From NCBI RefSeq assembly GCF_023073355.1, contig NZ_JADPJI010000005.1, positions 1,798,001 through 1,862,000 of the forward strand: a stretch of 64,000 nt of DNA, given 5' to 3'. The stretch's first letter is position 1; every line of letters begins with the position of its first letter. Shown one piece after another: positions 51,504 to 62,509 of the stretch. The position numbers were made by a program, and so were the translations under genes. The notes below the pieces were generated by a model, which saw only the letters and a program-made list of their open reading frames with translations, did no database searches and was not told the DNA's origin. This DNA comes from Bradyrhizobium sp. 199 (GTDB taxonomy: Bacteria > Pseudomonadota > Alphaproteobacteria > Rhizobiales > Xanthobacteraceae).

Positions 51504-51956
51504 TTACACGTCCCCGTACGCCGCCTCGGCCGGGCGCGTGGTGCGGCCGTATCCCATGATCATGAACAATGCGCCGATGACCGACAGGTTCTTGAGCGCG
51601 TCGACCACCATCTTCGCATTGTCCGGCGCTGCCATATTCCAGAAGTCGTAGAACAACACGGTCGCGACCGCGACGTAGATGATCATCAGCATCGCGAAGA
51701 ACCGCGCGCCGAAATTCAGCGCGATCATCAATCCGGCGATGATCTCGAGCCCACCGACTGCGATTGCCAGCAGTTGCGGCGTGGTCATGGCGGTCGCCGT
51801 CTCGAGCTGCTTGGCGTATGGCGCGATCACCTCGGGCACCACGACCTTGCTGGCGATGAAGTCGGAAGTCGCCTGGATGGCAAAGAGCTTGGTCGCGCCC
51901 GTGTAGATGAACAGCACGGCGAACAGGATCCGCCCGAAAGTCACGAACGCTGGCAT
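51504..51956 (-). CDS. DoxX family membrane protein
   Basis: This 150-residue protein has four hydrophobic segments, about 4-22, 62-80, 84-105 and 120-138, and the DoxX hallmark ILFAVLFIYTGATKLFAI. It ends in an acidic tail. DoxX-type proteins are inner-membrane proteins, some associated with thiosulfate or disulfide/redox stress systems. ATG behind AGAGGCCGATC. Confidence 0.9.
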   Translation of the reverse strand: MPAFVTFGRILFAVLFIYTGATKLFAIQATSDFIASKVVVPEVIAPYAKQLETATAMTTPQLLAIAVGGLEIIAGLMIALNFGARFFAMLMIIYVAVATVLFYDFWNMAAPDNAKMVVDALKNLSVIGALFMIMGYGRTTRPAEAAYGDV

Positions 51957-52077
51957 GATCGGCCTCTTGGCAAGCTCAGAGCGCGGGAATGCTCGGCAGG
52001 ATTATGGAGAGTCGTGCGTTGGTTTACAAACGGGGAAATGGAGAACTGAAAGGAATTCAAAAATTGCCGGTCTCTTA

Positions 52078-52230
52078 CCTTCTCCCCTTGCGGGAGAAGG
52101 TGGCTCGCCGCGAGGTGGCGAGACGGATGAGGGGATATTTATCGGCACCGGAACTCGCGAAATATCGACTCGCGGAAACACCCCCTCATCCGGCGCTTCG
52201 CGCCACCTTCTTCCGCAAGGGGAGAAGGAT
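52078..52230. repeat. Dispersed palindromic repeat, family B
   Basis: ACCTTCTCCCCTTGCGGGAGAAGGTGGC on the left is mirrored by GCGCCACCTTCTTCCGCAAGGGGAGAAGG on the right. An inner CGGATGAGGGG pairs with CCCCTCATCCGG. Whole element about 153 bases in the 304-base gap between maeB and doxX. This is the widespread rhizobial palindrome type that forms a long RNA hairpin. Confidence 0.85.
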
Positions 52231-52260
52231 TCAAACCGTCTACGCGGCAAAAGCGCGCCC

Positions 52261-54570
52261 TTAGGTAAACAACGTCGGCTGCTGCCGCGCCGCCCGCTCC
52301 TGCGCTTCCACCACGGCGACGGCCGTCATGTTCAGAATGCCGCGCGCCGTCACGGACGGGGTCAGAATATGCGCCGGGCGCGCCGGGCCGATGAGGATCG
52401 GGCCGACGGGAAGCGCGTCGGCCAGGGACTTGATCATCTGATAGGCGACGTTGGCGGTGTCGAGGGTCGGCATGATCAGGATGTTGGCCTCGCCCTCCAG
52501 CTGGGAGTGCGGCAGTACCATTTTTCGCGCAGCAGCGGAGAGCGCGGTGTCGCCCTGCATCTCGCCATCGGCCTCGATCTCCGGATGCTTGTCCTTCAAC
52601 AGTTGCGTCGCCCGCCGCATCTTGCGCGAGGAGTCGGTGTCGTAGCTGCCGAAATCCGAATGCGAGACGAAGGCGATCCTCGGCTTGATGTTGAAGCGCT
52701 GGACGTGGACCGCGGCGAGCGATGCGATCTCGGCGAGCTCCTCAGCGCTCGGATTGGGCCGAACCTGCGTGTCGGCGATGAAGAAGGCGCCCTTGCTGGT
52801 GATCAGCAGCGCCAGGGCGGCGTAGTCGCTGATGCCGGGACAGAAGCCGACGATCTCGCGCACATGGCGCAGATGGCTCATGTAGCGGCCCTCGACGCCG
52901 CAGAGCATGGCATCCGCCTCTCCGCGCACCACCGCGAGCGCCGCGATGACAGTGTTGTTGGTGCGAACCACCGTGCGCGCCGCATCGGGCGTCACGCCGC
53001 AGCGGCCGGCGACCTCGACATAGGACTGCACGTAGGAGCGGTAGCGCGGATCGTCCTCGGGATTGACGAGATCGAAATCCTTGCCTGCCTTGATCGACAG
53101 GCCGAAACGCTTGATGCGCGCCTCGACCACGGAGGGACGGCCGACGAGAATGGGGCGCGCCAGCTTTTCCTCCAGCACCACTTGCGTGGCGCGCAGCACC
53201 CGCTCGTCCTCGCCTTCGGCGTAGATCACGCGGACCGGCTGGGTCTTGGCCTTGGCGAACATCGGCTTCATGACCAGGCCGGAGCGGAAGGCGAAGCGCT
53301 CGAGCAACGCGGTGTATTCGTCGAAATTGGTGATGGGCCGCGTCGCGACGCCGGACTCCATCGCCGCCTTCGCCACCGCCGGCGCGATGCGCAGAATCAA
53401 CCTGGGATCAAACGGGCTCGGGATCAGCGAACCCGGGCCGAAGCCTTGCATCTCGCCGGTGTCGAAGCCTTGTGCGACGGCATCCGACGGCGCCTCGCGC
53501 GCGAGCTGCGCGATGGCCTCGACGGCTGCGTGCTTCATCTCCTCGTTGATGGCGCTGGCGCCGACGTCGAGCGCGCCGCGGAAGATAAAGGGAAAGCACA
53601 GGACGTTGTTGACCTGGTTCGGATAGTCGGAGCGGCCGGTACAGATCATGGCATCAGGGCGCACCTTGCGCGCCTCCTCCGGCATGATCTCCGGGGTCGG
53701 GTTCGCGAGCGCCATGATCAAGGGCTTGTCGCCCATGGCCTTGGCCATCTCCGGCTTGAGCACGCCCGGCGCGGAGAGCCCGATGAAGATGTCGGCGCCG
53801 CCGATGACGTCGCCGAGTGTGCGCTTGTCGGTCTTCTGCGCGTAGACCGCCTTCCAGCGGTCCATGGTGGTGTTGCGGCCCTCATGCACGAGGCCGTCGA
53901 TGTCGCAGACCCAGATGTTCTTGCGCTGCGCGCCCATCGACACCAGGAGATTCAGCGTCGCGATCGCGGCGGCCCCTGCCCCCGACGCCACGATCTTGAC
54001 GTCCGACAGCTTCTTGCCGTTCAGCCTGAGGCCATTGGTGATGGCGGCGGCGACGATGATGGCGGTGCCGTGCTGGTCGTCATGGAAGACCGGGATCTTC
54101 ATGCGCTCCTTCAGCTGCGTCTCGATCTCGAAGCATTCCGGTCCGCGGATGTCTTCCAGATTGATGCCGCCGAAGGTCGGCTCGAGCGCGGCCACGGTCT
54201 CGACCACGCGCTCGATGGTGTCGGCGGCGATCTCGATGTCGAACACATCGATGCCGGCGAATTTCTTGAACAGAACAGCCTTGCCCTCCATCACCGGCTT
54301 GGACGCCAGCGGGCCGATATTGCCGAGGCCGAGCACGGCGGTACCGTTGGAGACCACGGCGACCAGATTGGCGCGGGTGGTCAGCGTGGCGGCTTCCGCC
54401 GGGTTCTTGGCGATCTCGGTGCAGGCGGCGGCAACACCCGGAGAATAGGCCAGCGCGAGGTCGCGCTGGTTGGCAAGCGGTTTGCTTGCCTGGATCTCGA
54501 GCTTGCCGGGGCGCGGCAGACGGTGATAGGCGAGCGCCGCCTGGTGGAGATCATCAGAATAGGACGACAT
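52261..54570 (-). CDS. maeB: NADP-dependent malic enzyme fused to phosphotransacetylase-like domain
   Basis: This 769-residue protein joins an N-terminal malic enzyme (about 1-430) to a C-terminal phosphate acetyltransferase-like domain (about 435-769). Visible marks are [79 protein letters not shown] for NADP, and in the second part [40 protein letters not shown] and [17 protein letters not shown]. It makes pyruvate from malate. The PTA-like part is regulatory in known MaeB enzymes, so it may sense acetyl-CoA. It is in the usual size range. Confidence 0.96.
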   Translation of the reverse strand: MSSYSDDLHQAALAYHRLPRPGKLEIQASKPLANQRDLALAYSPGVAAACTEIAKNPAEAATLTTRANLVAVVSNGTAVLGLGNIGPLASKPVMEGKAVLFKKFAGIDVFDIEIAADTIERVVETVAALEPTFGGINLEDIRGPECFEIETQLKERMKIPVFHDDQHGTAIIVAAAITNGLRLNGKKLSDVKIVASGAGAAAIATLNLLVSMGAQRKNIWVCDIDGLVHEGRNTTMDRWKAVYAQKTDKRTLGDVIGGADIFIGLSAPGVLKPEMAKAMGDKPLIMALANPTPEIMPEEARKVRPDAMICTGRSDYPNQVNNVLCFPFIFRGALDVGASAINEEMKHAAVEAIAQLAREAPSDAVAQGFDTGEMQGFGPGSLIPSPFDPRLILRIAPAVAKAAMESGVATRPITNFDEYTALLERFAFRSGLVMKPMFAKAKTQPVRVIYAEGEDERVLRATQVVLEEKLARPILVGRPSVVEARIKRFGLSIKAGKDFDLVNPEDDPRYRSYVQSYVEVAGRCGVTPDAARTVVRTNNTVIAALAVVRGEADAMLCGVEGRYMSHLRHVREIVGFCPGISDYAALALLITSKGAFFIADTQVRPNPSAEELAEIASLAAVHVQRFNIKPRIAFVSHSDFGSYDTDSSRKMRRATQLLKDKHPEIEADGEMQGDTALSAAARKMVLPHSQLEGEANILIMPTLDTANVAYQMIKSLADALPVGPILIGPARPAHILTPSVTARGILNMTAVAVVEAQERAARQQPTLFT

Positions 54571-54815
54571 GCGGTGTCTCGCCTCGCGTTACCGGCCTCA
54601 AAATGCACGATCCGGAGCGGCTGTCCAAGCCGATCATTTTCCGGGTCATGGAAGCGGGATGAAGCACGGCGGGCGCCCCGGTGGCAACATCCGATTGCGC
54701 GCCCATCAACAGGACGCGCGGTCAAATGTTTGAAAACCATAGCTTTCTCTGGACCGCGCGGCGTTTCACGAATATGGCAGGTTGCGCGGTGCAAAACGAG
54801 CAACTGGAGCCATGA

Positions 54816-56783
54816 ATGAAGCGAATCCTGATCGGCCTGATCGCACTCCTCGTGCTCGGCGCGGGCGGATGGTTCGGCTTCAATGTCTATGTCCAGCATC
54901 GGGCGACGAGCGAGGTTGAGGCCACGTTCGAGCAGATCCGCGCAGGCGGTGGCCAGGCCAGCCATGGTAAGATCACGTTTGAGCTCGCGACCCGGACGCT
55001 GACGATCGAAGACATCAATGTCGAGTCCGCCCCGCCTCAGCTCGCCAGCGTCAAGGTCGCAAAGGTCACGGCCGTCGGCGTACGCCAGCCGGTTGAGACC
55101 CGTTTCACGGCCAACGGCATTGAGGTGTCCGGAGTCGAGGTCGCCTTTACGGCTACCGATCGAGCAAAGCTGAAAGCGAACTACAAGATCCCGCGGATCA
55201 GCGCGCAGGATTTTTCCGGTCCCACCCGTGCGGCCGCCGCGCCGCTGTCCGGCTCGATCATCGACATGTACCGCTTCATGCTCGCGCAATACGCGACCGT
55301 CTCGGCGGCCTCGATCGCCGTGCCGACCGTCACGGTCAACGTCGATGCGGGCACCGGCAATGCCGGCGGCGGCGATTATGTCTATTCGGGTCTGTCGATC
55401 CAGAACGTCGACCGCGGCAAGATCGAAACGGCAAAGACGGACCGCATCACGTATGCGATCGACCTCGCTCAGCCGGGCAAGCCCGCGAAGATGACCGGCG
55501 AGCTGTCCGGTCTGGCCGCCTACGATTTTGACGCAACCGCCGTACGGGCGTCGCTCGATCAGAAAGAATCGAGCGACGACAGCTTCCACAAGGTCTATCG
55601 ACACATCTCGGTCAATTCGTATGTGGTTACGACCGCACCGGGCGTGCGCGTGCAGATCGACGGCATCAGCCTCGACGACATCGCGATCCGGCCCTCCAAA
55701 TTCCGCCCGGCCGAGATCATCGCGCTGGTGCCCGCTGACGGCTCGATCCCGACGCCGGCGCAGTCGCGCGACATGATGGAGAAGGTGGCCGACTTCTTCG
55801 AGGGCTTCCAGATCGGCAAGGTCGAAATCGGCAAGCAAAAAGTCGACACGCCGCAAGGAACGGGGCGGCTCAGCGCCGTCAAATACGATCGAGACACCAT
55901 CGCGCTGGAAGGCCTCGACATGCCGCTGCCGCAGGGGCAGCTCAAGATGGAGCGCTTCGCGCTGAAATCCTTCAGCGCAGCGAATCTGATGCGCTGGGCG
56001 GCAAGCCTTAGAACGCCCGGGCAACCGCCCTCGCCCGATCAGATGCTGGGCCTGTTCCGGGTGCTCGAAGGCGCCGAGATCAAGGGCGTGGTGGCTCCCT
56101 ACAAGACGACGCGGCAGTTCGTCACCATCGACACGCTCAGCCTGAACTGGGGTCAGCTGGTCGGATCGATCCCGAGCAAGGTTAATCTGGTCGTGAAGAT
56201 GGTCACGCCCACCGATCCCTCCAATCCGGCACAGCGACCGCTGATCATGGCGGGCGTCGACAAGCTCGCGATCAACCTCGATCTCGGCGCCGCCTGGACG
56301 GAGTCATCGGGCGCCTTCGCGCTCGCACCCGCCACACTCGATCTCGGCAACCTCGCCCGGGCGCAGGCCCGCTTCGCACTCGCCAACGTTCCGCGCGGTG
56401 TGTTCACGACCGATCCGGTGCAGGCCATGAGCGATGCCGGGAAGATCGAGACTGGCGCGATCGAGCTGTCCTTGCGCGACAGCGGCGCAGTCGATCTCGT
56501 CGTGGCGCAGTTCTCCCGCATGCAGAATGTCAGCCGCGATGCCGCCCGCAGTGCCATCGTCGAGATGATCCGCGCGCAGGGCGAGAAGCTCGCTGCGTCC
56601 AACCTCGATGTCCGGGCTGCGGTCAATGCGCTCGCCGGCTTCGTCGCGACCTCAGGGCAGACACTGACCATCAAGCTCACGCCCCGCGCCAAGGTGCCGC
56701 TGATGCAATTCATGCAGCTCTCGCAAAGCGACCCGGAAAGCGCGCTGGCGCAGTTCAGGATCGAGGCGACGACAGGATTGTAG
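54816..56783 (+). CDS. Large membrane-anchored protein of unknown function
   Basis: This 655-residue protein starts with KRILIGLIALLVLGAGGWFGFNVYV, an N-terminal membrane anchor, and the remainder is predicted to be periplasmic. It is rich in alternating strand-like segments (GKITFELATRTLTIEDINV, SLSLNWGQL) with no cysteine or catalytic motif. The anchor plus repeated amphipathic strands resemble the AsmA/YdbH or YdgA type of lipid-transport or envelope proteins, but I cannot place it in a family. ATG behind GGAGCCATGA. Confidence 0.75.
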   Translation: MKRILIGLIALLVLGAGGWFGFNVYVQHRATSEVEATFEQIRAGGGQASHGKITFELATRTLTIEDINVESAPPQLASVKVAKVTAVGVRQPVETRFTANGIEVSGVEVAFTATDRAKLKANYKIPRISAQDFSGPTRAAAAPLSGSIIDMYRFMLAQYATVSAASIAVPTVTVNVDAGTGNAGGGDYVYSGLSIQNVDRGKIETAKTDRITYAIDLAQPGKPAKMTGELSGLAAYDFDATAVRASLDQKESSDDSFHKVYRHISVNSYVVTTAPGVRVQIDGISLDDIAIRPSKFRPAEIIALVPADGSIPTPAQSRDMMEKVADFFEGFQIGKVEIGKQKVDTPQGTGRLSAVKYDRDTIALEGLDMPLPQGQLKMERFALKSFSAANLMRWAASLRTPGQPPSPDQMLGLFRVLEGAEIKGVVAPYKTTRQFVTIDTLSLNWGQLVGSIPSKVNLVVKMVTPTDPSNPAQRPLIMAGVDKLAINLDLGAAWTESSGAFALAPATLDLGNLARAQARFALANVPRGVFTTDPVQAMSDAGKIETGAIELSLRDSGAVDLVVAQFSRMQNVSRDAARSAIVEMIRAQGEKLAASNLDVRAAVNALAGFVATSGQTLTIKLTPRAKVPLMQFMQLSQSDPESALAQFRIEATTGL

Positions 56784-56810
56784 GAGAGAGACAGGCGGCT
56801 CTCTGCTCCT

Positions 56811-56896
56811 CGTCATTGCGAGGAGCTCTTGCGACGAAGCAATCCAGGCTGCCTCCGCGGAAGATTCTGGATTGCTTCGCTGCGCTCGCAATGACG
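56811..56896. repeat. Dispersed palindromic repeat, family C
   Basis: CGTCATTGCGAGG...GACGAAGCAATCCAG on the left is mirrored by CTGGATTGCTTCG...GCTCGCAATGACG on the right, with TGCCTCCGCGGAAG at the centre. This is a well-known type of palindrome in Bradyrhizobium intergenic DNA. It sits between the 655-residue gene and aspS, both of which end at it. Confidence 0.88.
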
Positions 56897-56969
56897 GTGT
56901 GGGGACAGCCTCTCCCCGCATCGGCCTTCGCCGAGGTTCGGCGGGACGACCGCGGAGAGGCAACGCGCC

Positions 56970-58742
56970 TCACTTCTGCGGCAGGTTGACCCGCACATGC
57001 AGCTCGCGGAGCTGCTTGGTGGTGGCTTCCGACGGGGCGCCCATCAAGAGGTCCATGGCCTGCTGGTTCATTGGGAACAACGAGATCTCGCGCAGATTGT
57101 TGGTGCCGCACAAGAGCATCACGATGCGATCCACACCTGCGGCCATGCCGCCATGCGGCGGCGCGCCGTACTGGAAGGCGCGGTACATGCCGCCGAAGCG
57201 GTCGACCACTTCCTGCTCGCCATAACCTGCGATCTCGAACGCCTTCACCATCGCTTCCGGCACGTGATTGCGAATGCCGCCCGAGGCGATCTCGTAGCCG
57301 TTGCAGGTAATGTCGTACTGGAACGCCTTGATGGTCAGCGGATCCTGGCCCTTCAGCGCGTCGAGGCCGCCCTGCGGCATCGAGAACGGATTGTGCGAGA
57401 AGTCGACCTTCTTGTCCTCCTCGTTGTACTCGTACATCGGGAAGTCGACGATCCAGGCGAGCTCGAACCGCTCCTTGTCGGTAAGCTTCAACTCCTCTCC
57501 GACCTTGTTGCGGGCCAAGCCTGAGAACTTCCAGAATTTGTCGGGATCGCCGGCGACGAAGAAGGCGGCGTCGCCCTCCTTCACACCGATCTGCGCACGG
57601 ATCGCAGCGGTGCGCTCCGGCCCGATGTTGTTCGCGAGCGGACCGGCGCCCTCGCCGCCCTCGCGCCACATGATGTAGCCCAGACCGGGCTGGCCCTCGC
57701 CTTGCGCCCACGAATTCATGCGATCGCAGAAGGCGCGGCTGCCGCCGCCCGGTGCGGGAATGGCCCAGACCTGGTTCTTGGGATCCTCGAGCATGCGCGC
57801 GAACACCTTGAAGCCGGAGCCGCGGAAATGCTCCGAGACGTCCTGCATCTCGATGGGATTGCGCAGGTCCGGCTTGTCGCTGCCGTATTTGCGCAAGGCT
57901 TCCGCGAACGGAATCCTCCGCCAGCCCTTGGTCACGGGCTTGCCTTTGGCAAACTCCTCGAACACACCGGTGATGACCGGCTCCATTGCCGCAAAAACGT
58001 CTTCCTGAGTCACAAAGCTCATCTCGACGTCGAGCTGGTAGAACTCGCCGGGCAGACGGTCGGCGCGCGGGTCCTCGTCGCGGAAGCAGGGCGCGATCTG
58101 GAAGTAGCGGTCGAAGCCCGACATCATCAGCAGCTGCTTGTATTGCTGCGGCGCCTGCGGCAGCGCGTAGAACTTGCCGGGATGGATGCGCGAGGGCACC
58201 AGGAAGTCGCGCGCGCCTTCCGGCGAGGACGCCGTCAGGATCGGGGTGTTGAACTCGAAGAACCCCTGCCCCTCCATGCGTCGACGCATCGACTTGATGA
58301 TCTCGACGCGCGTCATGATGTTCTGGTGCAGTTTTTCGCGCCGCAGATCCAGGAAGCGGTATTTGAGCCTGATATCTTCAGGGTATTCCTGATCGCCGAA
58401 CACCGGCAGCGGCAGGTCGCCGGCCGGGCCCAGCACTTCAATCTCGGTGACATAGATCTCGATCTTGCCGGTCGGCAGATCGTCGTTGTCGGTGCCTTCG
58501 GGGCGGCGGCGGGCCTTGCCGTCCATCCGCACCACGAATTCCGAGCGCAGCTTCTCGGCCAGCGAGAATGCCGGCGAGTCCGGGTCGACCACGCACTGGG
58601 TCAGGCCGTAATGGTCGCGCAGGTCGATGAACAGCACGCCGCCATGGTCGCGAACGCGATGGACCCAGCCTGACAGGCGGACCGTCTCGCCGATGTTGCT
58701 CTCGCGGAGCGCGCCGCATGTATGTGACCGGTAGCGATGCAT
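56970..58742 (-). CDS. aspS: Aspartyl-tRNA synthetase
   Basis: This 590-residue bacterial-type class II enzyme has an N-terminal OB fold ([26 protein letters not shown]), motif 2 region [19 protein letters not shown], a GAD insertion in the middle, and motif 3 [19 protein letters not shown]. It attaches aspartate to tRNA-Asp. Whether it is discriminating or also charges tRNA-Asn cannot be read off safely. It ends next to repeat family C. The rnd gene lies about 4 kb away on the other strand. Confidence 0.98.
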   Translation of the reverse strand: MHRYRSHTCGALRESNIGETVRLSGWVHRVRDHGGVLFIDLRDHYGLTQCVVDPDSPAFSLAEKLRSEFVVRMDGKARRRPEGTDNDDLPTGKIEIYVTEIEVLGPAGDLPLPVFGDQEYPEDIRLKYRFLDLRREKLHQNIMTRVEIIKSMRRRMEGQGFFEFNTPILTASSPEGARDFLVPSRIHPGKFYALPQAPQQYKQLLMMSGFDRYFQIAPCFRDEDPRADRLPGEFYQLDVEMSFVTQEDVFAAMEPVITGVFEEFAKGKPVTKGWRRIPFAEALRKYGSDKPDLRNPIEMQDVSEHFRGSGFKVFARMLEDPKNQVWAIPAPGGGSRAFCDRMNSWAQGEGQPGLGYIMWREGGEGAGPLANNIGPERTAAIRAQIGVKEGDAAFFVAGDPDKFWKFSGLARNKVGEELKLTDKERFELAWIVDFPMYEYNEEDKKVDFSHNPFSMPQGGLDALKGQDPLTIKAFQYDITCNGYEIASGGIRNHVPEAMVKAFEIAGYGEQEVVDRFGGMYRAFQYGAPPHGGMAAGVDRIVMLLCGTNNLREISLFPMNQQAMDLLMGAPSEATTKQLRELHVRVNLPQK

Positions 58743-58937
58743 GGTCGTCCCAAAATCAATGTCTGAGGAAGCGAATCGAACCGCCTGTCATGGCCGGTCC
58801 GCGATTGCGGCAGGGTTTACCCGACGAGACCGGGGGCGGCAACCAAGGGAACGGCCTGTTTTGGACCCGGAGGGCCATTTTTGGCTTATCAGAGGTCGAG
58901 CCTTTGCCATCAGGCGATCCAACCCTATCTTCAGGTC

Positions 58938-60410
58938 ATGACGGTTCATTTCCCCTTCCAAAACTCCTATTCGGCGCTGCCGGACAGCTTCTTTGCCCGC
59001 GTCGCGCCGACCCCGGTCGCGGCGCCACGGCTGATCAAGCTGAACCGGCCACTGGCGGCCCAGCTCGGGCTCGATCCTGACTTACTGGAGACCCCCGAAG
59101 GCGCGGCGATCCTGGCCGGCAAGACGGTTCCCGAGGGCGCCGACCCCATCGCCATGGCATATGCCGGTCACCAGTTCGGGCATTTCGTGCCTCAGCTCGG
59201 CGATGGCCGCGCCATCCTGCTCGGCGAAGTCATCGACAGGGACGGAATCCGCCGTGACATCCAACTCAAGGGAAGCGGCCCCACCCCCTTCTCCCGCCGC
59301 GGCGACGGCCGCGCCGCGCTCGGTCCGGTCCTGCGCGAGTACATCGTCAGCGAAGCCATGTATGCGCTGGGCATCCCGACCACGCGCTCGCTCGCCGCCG
59401 TCGTCACCGGCGAGCACGTCATCCGCGAGAGCGCGCTGCCCGGCGCGGTGCTGACCCGCGTCGCCTCCAGCCACATCCGCGTCGGCACCTTCCAGTTCTT
59501 CGCCGCCCGCCGCGACACCGAAGCGATCCGCCGGCTCGCCGATCATGTCATCGCCCGTCATTACCCTGAGCTGCGCGAGGTGGAGCGGCCCTATCACGCA
59601 CTGCTCGCCGGCGTCGTCGCGCGCCAGGCCGAGCTCGTCGCGCGCTGGCTTTTGGTCGGCTTCATCCATGGCGTGATGAACACCGACAACAGCTCCGTCT
59701 CCGGCGAGACCATCGACTACGGCCCCTGCGCCTTCATGGACGCCTACAATCCCGCGCAGGTGTTTTCGTCGATCGACGAGATGGGCCGCTATGCCTATGC
59801 CAACCAGCCGCGCATCGCGCTGTGGAATTTGACGAGGCTCGCCGAATGCCTGCTGCCGCTGTTCGGAAGCGAGCAGGAGAAGGCGGTCGCCGAAGCCCAG
59901 GACATTCTCGGCGCCTTCTCCGAGATCTTCAGCGCGACCTATCAAGCGGGCCTGCGCAAGAAGATTGGCCTTTTCTCGGTGCGCGACGGCGACGAGGCGC
60001 TGATCCAGGACCTGCTGGATGCCATGGCCAAGAACCAGGCCGACTTCACCCTCACCTTCCGCAAGCTCGGTGAGGCCGCCAGTGCTGACGCCACCGACGT
60101 TCGGGCGCAGTTCGTGGAGCCCGCGGCGTTCGACGAATGGGCCGGCCGCTGGCGCGCGCGCATCGCGCTGGAGCCGCAGAGCGCCGCGGAGCGGCAAGCC
60201 GCCATGCACGCGGTCAACCCGATGTTCATCCCGCGCAACCATCGCGTCGAGGCCGTGATCCAGGCTGCGGTGAACAACGACGATTACGCGCCGTTCGAGG
60301 AACTGGTGCAGGTGCTGGCGAAGCCGTTCGAGGACCAGCCGGAGTACACCGCCTACGCCGATCCGCCGCTGCCTGACCAGCGTGTGTTGCAGACGTTCTG
60401 CGGGACGTGA
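58938..60410 (+). CDS. selO: Protein adenylyltransferase SelO (YdiU/UPF0061)
   Basis: This 490-residue pseudokinase-fold protein has FPFQNSYSALPDSFFARV, AMAYAGHQFGHFVPQLGDGRA, LKGSGPTPFSRRGDGRAALG, and HGVMNTDNSSVSGETIDYGPCAFMD, the inverted kinase active site used for AMP transfer. SelO AMPylates proteins, and it links to redox defence in known cases. The ATG at 58938 is preceded by TCAGGTC; the frame opens at 58881. The C-terminus lacks the Sec/Cys found in eukaryotic SelO. The last residues contain LQTFCGT. Confidence 0.95.
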   Translation: MTVHFPFQNSYSALPDSFFARVAPTPVAAPRLIKLNRPLAAQLGLDPDLLETPEGAAILAGKTVPEGADPIAMAYAGHQFGHFVPQLGDGRAILLGEVIDRDGIRRDIQLKGSGPTPFSRRGDGRAALGPVLREYIVSEAMYALGIPTTRSLAAVVTGEHVIRESALPGAVLTRVASSHIRVGTFQFFAARRDTEAIRRLADHVIARHYPELREVERPYHALLAGVVARQAELVARWLLVGFIHGVMNTDNSSVSGETIDYGPCAFMDAYNPAQVFSSIDEMGRYAYANQPRIALWNLTRLAECLLPLFGSEQEKAVAEAQDILGAFSEIFSATYQAGLRKKIGLFSVRDGDEALIQDLLDAMAKNQADFTLTFRKLGEAASADATDVRAQFVEPAAFDEWAGRWRARIALEPQSAAERQAAMHAVNPMFIPRNHRVEAVIQAAVNNDDYAPFEELVQVLAKPFEDQPEYTAYADPPLPDQRVLQTFCGT

Positions 60411-60514
60411 GGCGACGAAGAGATGCCCGAGGCCCGCCTCCGGGCGTGGTGCTCGGTGTGTGAATTGGAACATGCGGTGAGACGTCTCGCCGCGAAGGCC
60501 AAGAGGACGCTAGC

Positions 60515-61504
60515 TCAGATCGTTACGACGATCTTGCCGAACTGGGTGTTCGACTCCAGGAAGCGATGCGCCGCGACGATCTCCTCGAACCGGAATGTCC
60601 TGGCGATGATCGGCTTCAACGCGCCGTCCGCCAACCCCTCGAGGATGAATGACTTGGCCCGGGCCAACCGCGCCGGATCGCGGATAATCTCGTGGACGAG
60701 GTAGCCGCGCATGATCAGGCTCTTGGTCAGCACGTTGAAGAGCGGAAACGGCGTCGGCGCGGGGCTTAGCCCGCCATACTCGATCAGGATGCCGCCCGTG
60801 GACATCGCCGCGGTCAGCGGCTCGAAAGCCGGCCCGCCGACCGCGTCAAACACCACACGGACGCCGTTTGAGCCGGCGATCTCCGCCAGCCGCGCTCCGA
60901 TGTCCTCTTCGTCCGAGGCGATGACGTGGGCGGCGCCGGCATCGCGCAAGGCGCGCCGCTTGGCCGAGGTCCGTGTCAAGGCGAGCGGGATTGCGCCGAT
61001 CCGGTTGGCGATCTGAACGGCCGCTAGTCCAACGCTGCTCGATGCCGCCGTGATCGCGACGACGTCTCCTCGTCCAAGGGCAGCGATGTCGACCAGCGCG
61101 CCGTAGGCCGTCAGATATTGCATCCACACCGCGGCCGCCGTCTCGAACCCAAGCTCTGACGGATGCTTGACCACGATCTCGGCAGGAAACGTCGCAAGCT
61201 CGGCATAGGCCGGCCACCGCACCATCGACAGCGGCGGCACGATGCTGACGGCATCGCCCGGCGCAAGGCCGGCCACATCCTCGCCAACAGCCAGGACGAT
61301 GCCCGCGGCTTCCAGCCCAAGACCGGACGGTAGCGTCGCGGTCTCGATATAGGCCCCCCTCCGCAGCAGGACCTCCGCACGGTTGAGGCCCAGCGCCTTG
61401 ACGCTGATCTGCACCTCGGCCCGTGCCGGCGGGGCGACGTCGACGGTCTCGATCTGCAGCACTTCGGGGCCGCCATGCTGATGAAAGCGAACGACGCGGG
61501 CCAT
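60515..61504 (-). CDS. Zinc-independent MDR (quinone-oxidoreductase-like) dehydrogenase
   Basis: This 329-residue medium-chain dehydrogenase has VVRFHQHGGPEVLQIE, a LGLEAAGIVLAVGEDV region lacking the catalytic zinc ligands, TAASSSVGLAAVQIA at the nucleotide loop and VVFDAVGGPAFE. It should reduce quinones or enones with NADPH. The ATG at 61504 has GGAGTGGATCCA upstream. It is divergent from the LysR gene, which probably regulates it. Confidence 0.9.
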   Translation of the reverse strand: MARVVRFHQHGGPEVLQIETVDVAPPARAEVQISVKALGLNRAEVLLRRGAYIETATLPSGLGLEAAGIVLAVGEDVAGLAPGDAVSIVPPLSMVRWPAYAELATFPAEIVVKHPSELGFETAAAVWMQYLTAYGALVDIAALGRGDVVAITAASSSVGLAAVQIANRIGAIPLALTRTSAKRRALRDAGAAHVIASDEEDIGARLAEIAGSNGVRVVFDAVGGPAFEPLTAAMSTGGILIEYGGLSPAPTPFPLFNVLTKSLIMRGYLVHEIIRDPARLARAKSFILEGLADGALKPIIARTFRFEEIVAAHRFLESNTQFGKIVVTI

Positions 61505-61609
61505 TGGATCCACTCCGAAACAAATTGAACTGAATGGAGCTATGCCGCGCTGACGGAACCGGATAAATGACCTCACAGAAAGAACAGTCGAAACCCCGAG
61601 TTTTTAATC

Positions 61610-62509
61610 ATGGACCGCCTGACTAGCATGGCCGTGTTCGTCAGGGCCGTCGATCTCGGCTCGTTCGCGGCAGCGGCCGACGCCCTCGAGATGTCCGGGC
61701 CGATGGTCGGCAAGCATGTGCGCTCGCTCGAAGAGCGCGTCGGCGTTCGCCTCCTCAACCGTACCACGCGGCGCCAAAGCCTGACTGACGCAGGGCAAGT
61801 CTATTACGAGCGCTGTCGTGCCGTTCTCGTCGAGGCCGAAGCCGCCGACGCTGTCGTCGCCAACGAGCTCTCAGAACCGAGCGGCAGGCTGCGCGTGACC
61901 ATGCCTGCCCTGCTGGGACGACACTGCATCGCCCCCTTGCTGATGAAGCTCGCGCGGAAATATCCGCATCTCGAGCTCGACCTCGCGTTCGGCGACCCGA
62001 TCACCGACATCATCGAGGCCGGCTACGACCTTGCGATCCGCACTGGCGATCTCGACGATCAAACCGGCCTGATCGCGCGGCGCATCGCAAGCCAGCGCAT
62101 GGTGGTGTGCGGCGCCCGTTCGTATCTGCGCGCCAACGGCAAGCCGAAGATGCTCGACGATCTCGCCGCGCACGAGGCGATCATCTATCGTCGCTCCGGC
62201 CGCGTTCGGCCGTGGCTGTTTCCGCTGGGCAGCCAGCCTCCACGCGAGATCGTGCCGGCCGGCAGGCTGAGGCTCGATGATCTCGAGGCCATCGCCGATG
62301 CCGCTACGCAGGGCATGGGGCTCGCTTGGCTGCCCTATTGGCTGGTCCGCGAACGCCTCAACACCGGCACCCTGGTCGGTCTCTTCGGCGGCCAGCCCGA
62401 ATTCCTGTACGACTGCCACGCGCTATGGCCACGCTCGCCCCGGATGCTGCCAAAGGTCCGCGCCGCTGTGGACAGCCTCGCCGCCGGCCTGCCGAAGCTC
62501 ATGACGTGA
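61610..62509 (+). CDS. LysR family transcriptional regulator
   Basis: This 299-residue regulator has an N-terminal winged helix (SMAVFVRAVDLGSFAAAADALEMSGPMVGKHVRSLEERVGVRLLNRTTRR) and a substrate-binding-like C-terminal half (about 90-290). It is divergent from the quinone-reductase-like gene, with 105 bases between starts. The subfamily is the one containing many regulators of nearby oxidoreductases. Ligand unknown. Confidence 0.93.
   Translation: MDRLTSMAVFVRAVDLGSFAAAADALEMSGPMVGKHVRSLEERVGVRLLNRTTRRQSLTDAGQVYYERCRAVLVEAEAADAVVANELSEPSGRLRVTMPALLGRHCIAPLLMKLARKYPHLELDLAFGDPITDIIEAGYDLAIRTGDLDDQTGLIARRIASQRMVVCGARSYLRANGKPKMLDDLAAHEAIIYRRSGRVRPWLFPLGSQPPREIVPAGRLRLDDLEAIADAATQGMGLAWLPYWLVRERLNTGTLVGLFGGQPEFLYDCHALWPRSPRMLPKVRAAVDSLAAGLPKLMT

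Noticed and set aside
51907..54819. 970-residue open frame on the + strand
   Set aside because: It lies antisense to maeB, has His/Arg/Gly-rich composition typical of GC-rich shadows, and has no family motif.
54381..56024. 547-residue open frame on the minus strand
   Set aside because: Spans the maeB start and is antisense to the 655-residue gene; no domain seen.
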